A DNA stretch of 64,000 nt from Paenibacillus sp. FSL H8-0332 (GTDB lineage Bacteria; Bacillota; Bacilli; Paenibacillales; Paenibacillaceae), in NCBI RefSeq assembly GCF_037963835.1, contig NZ_CP150145.1:5580001-5644000 (forward strand), written 5' to 3'. Each line of letters starts with the position of its first letter. Within the stretch, counting starts at the first letter, position 1. Positions 61,974 through 64,000 of the stretch are shown here, in pieces. The notes beneath the pieces are model-generated. The model did no database searches. It was not told the origin of the DNA and saw only the letters and a list, made by a program, of their open reading frames with translations. The translations under genes and the position numbers were made by a program.

Positions 61974-62744
61974 TTAAGATCCGGTCAGCAGCTCTATATC
62001 CAGCCGGGCAAAGGTATCCTTCCATTCCGCAGAGCAGCCGCTGTCGGTCAGCACCATGGAGATATGCTCGAGCGGAGCAATCTGGGCAAAGGTTGTGATT
62101 CCGAATTTGGAATGGTCTGCGACCAGAATGGATTCTTCGGCCCGTTCCATCATTTTGCGGGAGATCAGCGCTTCCTCCAGGTGGTAGTCGGTGATGCCCT
62201 CCGAGAGTGAGATCCCGCCGGCAGAGATGAACGCCTTATTCACCTTGAACTGACCCAGCAGATCATGGGCGGTGCCCCCTACTGCCGCCTGATACCCTGC
62301 ATTCACCTCGCCCCCGGCAAAAATAACCTTCCCCTCAAACTGCTCCAGCGCACAATTCAGGATCGGAACGGAGTTCGTAATCACTGTCACCTGTGTACGG
62401 TCCTTAAGCGCTCGCATAATCTCAAGGGTTGTTGTCCCGTTGTCGAGGATCACCGTCTCGCCGTCTTGAATAAGCGAGGCTGCCAGCCTGCCGATGGCCT
62501 GCTTGCCCGGCAGATGCATCTGGGCACGCTTCATGAATGTAGGCTCATGACTCTCCGACCGAATCCGCACCGCTCCCCCGTACACTTTGCGCAGCCGCCC
62601 TTCCTTCTCCAGCCGGTCGAGATCGCGCCGGATCGTCTCCGTCGTCACCCCGAACCGCTCCGCGAGAAAATGCACCTGCACCTTCCCTGCAAGCTCCAGC
62701 TGGGCGAGTATCGTGTGTTTGCGTTCTTCATAGGTCAGCGACAT
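61974..62744 (-). CDS. DeoR-family transcriptional regulator
   Basis: 256 residues. N-terminal DeoR helix-turn-helix (VQVHFLAERFGVTTETIRRDLDRLEKEGRLRKVYGG) and a C-terminal sugar-phosphate sensing domain (VILDNGTTTLEIMRALKDRT ... SILVADHSKFG). The ATG at 62744 has AGGAGG eight bases upstream; the longer frame to 62906 runs through a structured intergenic element and is not coding. Its target is unknown; the GH3/GH94 arm and the metallophosphoesterase are its neighbours. Confidence 0.92.
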   Translation of the reverse strand: MSLTYEERKHTILAQLELAGKVQVHFLAERFGVTTETIRRDLDRLEKEGRLRKVYGGAVRIRSESHEPTFMKRAQMHLPGKQAIGRLAASLIQDGETVILDNGTTTLEIMRALKDRTQVTVITNSVPILNCALEQFEGKVIFAGGEVNAGYQAAVGGTAHDLLGQFKVNKAFISAGGISLSEGITDYHLEEALISRKMMERAEESILVADHSKFGITTFAQIAPLEHISMVLTDSGCSAEWKDTFARLDIELLTGS

Positions 62745-62819
62745 CCAAGCTTCCTCCTGTTGTTGTGGATTAATTATATAGATTGTACTTTTGTTATTTC
62801 TATGATGGGATTGGTCGTG

Positions 62820-62930
62820 ACTCCAGAGAATATTTGGCCCTCCGGCCGCTGTTGTCCCCAGATTTCTTTGATTCAGCCGCTTCTCGCGGTAGAAATCCGG
62901 TGACAAAGGCGGACGCTATCGCTCCTACAG
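62820..62930. ncRNA. Structured intergenic element, possible ncRNA
   Basis: On the minus strand, CCGGATTTCT and AGAAATCTGG (62891-62900 with 62859-62868) form a 10-bp stem enclosing a CCGC/GCGG hairpin. It is flanked by GGCC-GGAG-GGCC (62836-62847) and GGAGCG-ATA-GCGTCC (62911-62925) hairpins. The GC content is well above the surrounding AT-rich DNA. No ribosome site or family-like protein is present. It may be a 5' leader of the DeoR gene or a dispersed Paenibacillus element. Confidence 0.5.
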
Positions 62931-63283
62931 TTCCAAAATTCCCCTCCGCCACTTTTCCCTTTTCATATATTTTCAGTTCAAACTAGTTAGTAAAATCAAT
63001 GTATGTTGAGTATCTCTAGTTGAAATGTTGTTTCTAGTTTATTGATGTTGATTTCTTCAGTATATGGACCGAAATTCCACCTGTCAATGCGCGCCCCTCG
63101 CCACAGAAATATCCTTGGTAGGCATAAGTTGCTTGACAGAATAACAACATCAGCCTAAAATCAACATGAAACAACAAGAAGAAACATGAATCAACAACAC
63201 CACGAATGAACAAGGCTGGGCTGATGGTTACATCACCACACGCCTTATCCATGACCTGATTGACAAGAAAGGGGATTTCCCGC
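62931..63283. other. AT-rich intergenic region before the metallophosphoesterase
   Basis: About 350 bp with no convincing gene. It contains several related CAACA/ATGAA words (AACAACATCAGCC, CAACATGAAACAACAAG, AACATGAATCAACAAC) between 63145 and 63205. Promoter elements are not clear. Confidence 0.4.
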
Positions 63284-64000
63284 ATGAACAGTAAATTATC
63301 ATTTCGGCCAGACGGCACCTTCACCATCGTACAGTTCACCGACCTCCACTGGATGGATGGAAGAGCAGAGGATCAGCAGACCCGGGAGCTGATGGAGCTG
63401 GTGCTGAAGGCGGAGCGGCCGGACCTGGTTATTTTTACAGGGGATACGATCTATACGGGTCCGGTTCGTGAAGGCGAGCTTCCTTGCCAGGACCCCAAGC
63501 AGGCCTTTCGCGATGCAGTGGCTGCTGTAGTGAATTCCGGTGTGCCTTGGGCGTTCGTATTCGGCAACCATGACACGGAGAACGGAGTGACCTATAGCGA
63601 GCTGATGGAGATTGCACAGGAGTCTCCGCACTGCCTGGCTGAAGCTGGTCCGGCGGAGCTTGCCGGTTCAAGCAATTACGTCCTGGAGATTGAAGGCACG
63701 GGTCATAATGCGGGTGCCATCCTCTATATGCTGGATACTGGCGCCTACTCTCCGCTGGAGCAGATTCCAGGGTATAGCTGGGTCCGGCGTAACCAGATGG
63801 ATTGGCTGGCAGAGCAGTCTGCGCGGCTGAATCCCGGAGAAGGTCAGGCCAAGCGGCCTGCACTGGCGTTCTTCCATATCCCGCTGCCCGAATATGACGA
63901 GATGTGGAACACTCAGACCTGCTACGGACATAAGTATGAGCGGGTCTGCGCTCCGGTTCTGAATTCAGGGTTATTCGCTACGCTCGTAGAGATGGGCGAT
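63284..64000 (+). CDS. Metallophosphoesterase (C-terminus beyond window)
   Basis: 239 residues visible from an ATG at 63284 with AAAGGGG upstream. Calcineurin-like dimetal site: FTDLHW (D and H), VIFTGDTIYTG, FGNHDTENG and AFFHIPLPEYDE, with a GHKYERVC loop near the visible end. No signal peptide. The visible part resembles the PhoD/Icc-type phosphodiesterases; substrate unknown. The gene continues past the right edge. Confidence 0.88.
   Translation, partial: MNSKLSFRPDGTFTIVQFTDLHWMDGRAEDQQTRELMELVLKAERPDLVIFTGDTIYTGPVREGELPCQDPKQAFRDAVAAVVNSGVPWAFVFGNHDTENGVTYSELMEIAQESPHCLAEAGPAELAGSSNYVLEIEGTGHNAGAILYMLDTGAYSPLEQIPGYSWVRRNQMDWLAEQSARLNPGEGQAKRPALAFFHIPLPEYDEMWNTQTCYGHKYERVCAPVLNSGLFATLVEMGD

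Noticed and set aside
62745..62906. N-terminal extension of the DeoR regulator to 62906
   Set aside because: A strong AGGAGG precedes the ATG at 62744, and the extension is translated from a hairpin-rich element.
63034..63339. 101-residue minus-strand open frame upstream of the metallophosphoesterase
   Set aside because: It overlaps the 5' end of the clear plus-strand gene, has no ribosome site and looks like random AT-rich translation.

Overview
The window is a stretch of a low-to-moderate GC Gram-positive, spore-forming chromosome, most probably a Paenibacillus. The evidence is the order hemA-hemX-sirC-hemC-cobA/hemD-hemB-hemL ... spoVID ... valS-folC-murC (a Firmicute arrangement with a sporulation coat gene inside it), strong AGGAGG ribosome sites with frequent GTG/TTG starts, a T-box leader, a purine riboswitch, YesM/YesN two-component pairs and several CUT1 sugar importers. 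No rRNA, tRNA, phage, insertion sequence or CRISPR array was seen.

Region 1 (1-24.6 kb, almost all minus strand) is housekeeping. It reads right to left: hemA, hemX, sirC, an array of nine 51-bp tandem repeats, hemC, a fused cobA-hemD, hemB, hemL and an RluA-type pseudouridine synthase. This makes uroporphyrinogen III for haem and sirohaem. Next come small secreted proteins (one with a flavin-attachment motif), a zinc peptidase, a plus-strand membrane GGDEF protein, a glycosyltransferase, spoVID, a copper-amine-oxidase-N domain protein, then valS behind a complete T-box leader, folC, murC and a partial second glycosyltransferase.

Region 2 (24.6-28.3 kb) is a divergent intergenic region with a PerR-like box on the hemA side and a guanine-type purine riboswitch on the plus side. 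The riboswitch precedes a purine-salvage operon: a phosphoribosyltransferase, an IMP dehydrogenase and hpt. A block of self-complementary intergenic sequence and a perfect 38-bp palindrome follow.

Region 3 (28.3-46.5 kb, minus strand) holds two glycan-use operons. The distal one has a solute-binding lipoprotein, two permeases and three GH76 alpha-1,6-mannanase-type enzymes, one secreted with a C-terminal CBM and two cytoplasmic. A GntR-headed, LacI-like regulator sits just upstream with its own promoter and terminator. The second operon carries two LplB/LplC-like permeases, a binding lipoprotein, a YesN/YesM two-component system, a protein of unknown family and a GH88 unsaturated glucuronyl hydrolase.

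Region 4 (46.6-50.3 kb) is a set of small accessory genes, including a short-chain dehydrogenase that has lost its catalytic middle and a 59-residue Sm/Hfq-like protein.

Region 5 (50.3-61.9 kb) is a divergent locus: binding protein, two permeases, LacI regulator and sugar isomerase on the minus strand, and a 1116-residue GH94-type phosphorylase plus a GH3 beta-glucosidase on the plus strand. The gene set matches the Listeria 1,2-beta-oligoglucan (sophorooligosaccharide) system. Two identical 14-bp operators in opposite orientation sit just downstream of each divergent promoter, which suggests one LacI switch for both arms. The window ends with a DeoR regulator, a structured intergenic element and a partial metallophosphoesterase. 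None of the three importers has its own ATPase, so all probably depend on a shared MsmX-type protein encoded elsewhere.
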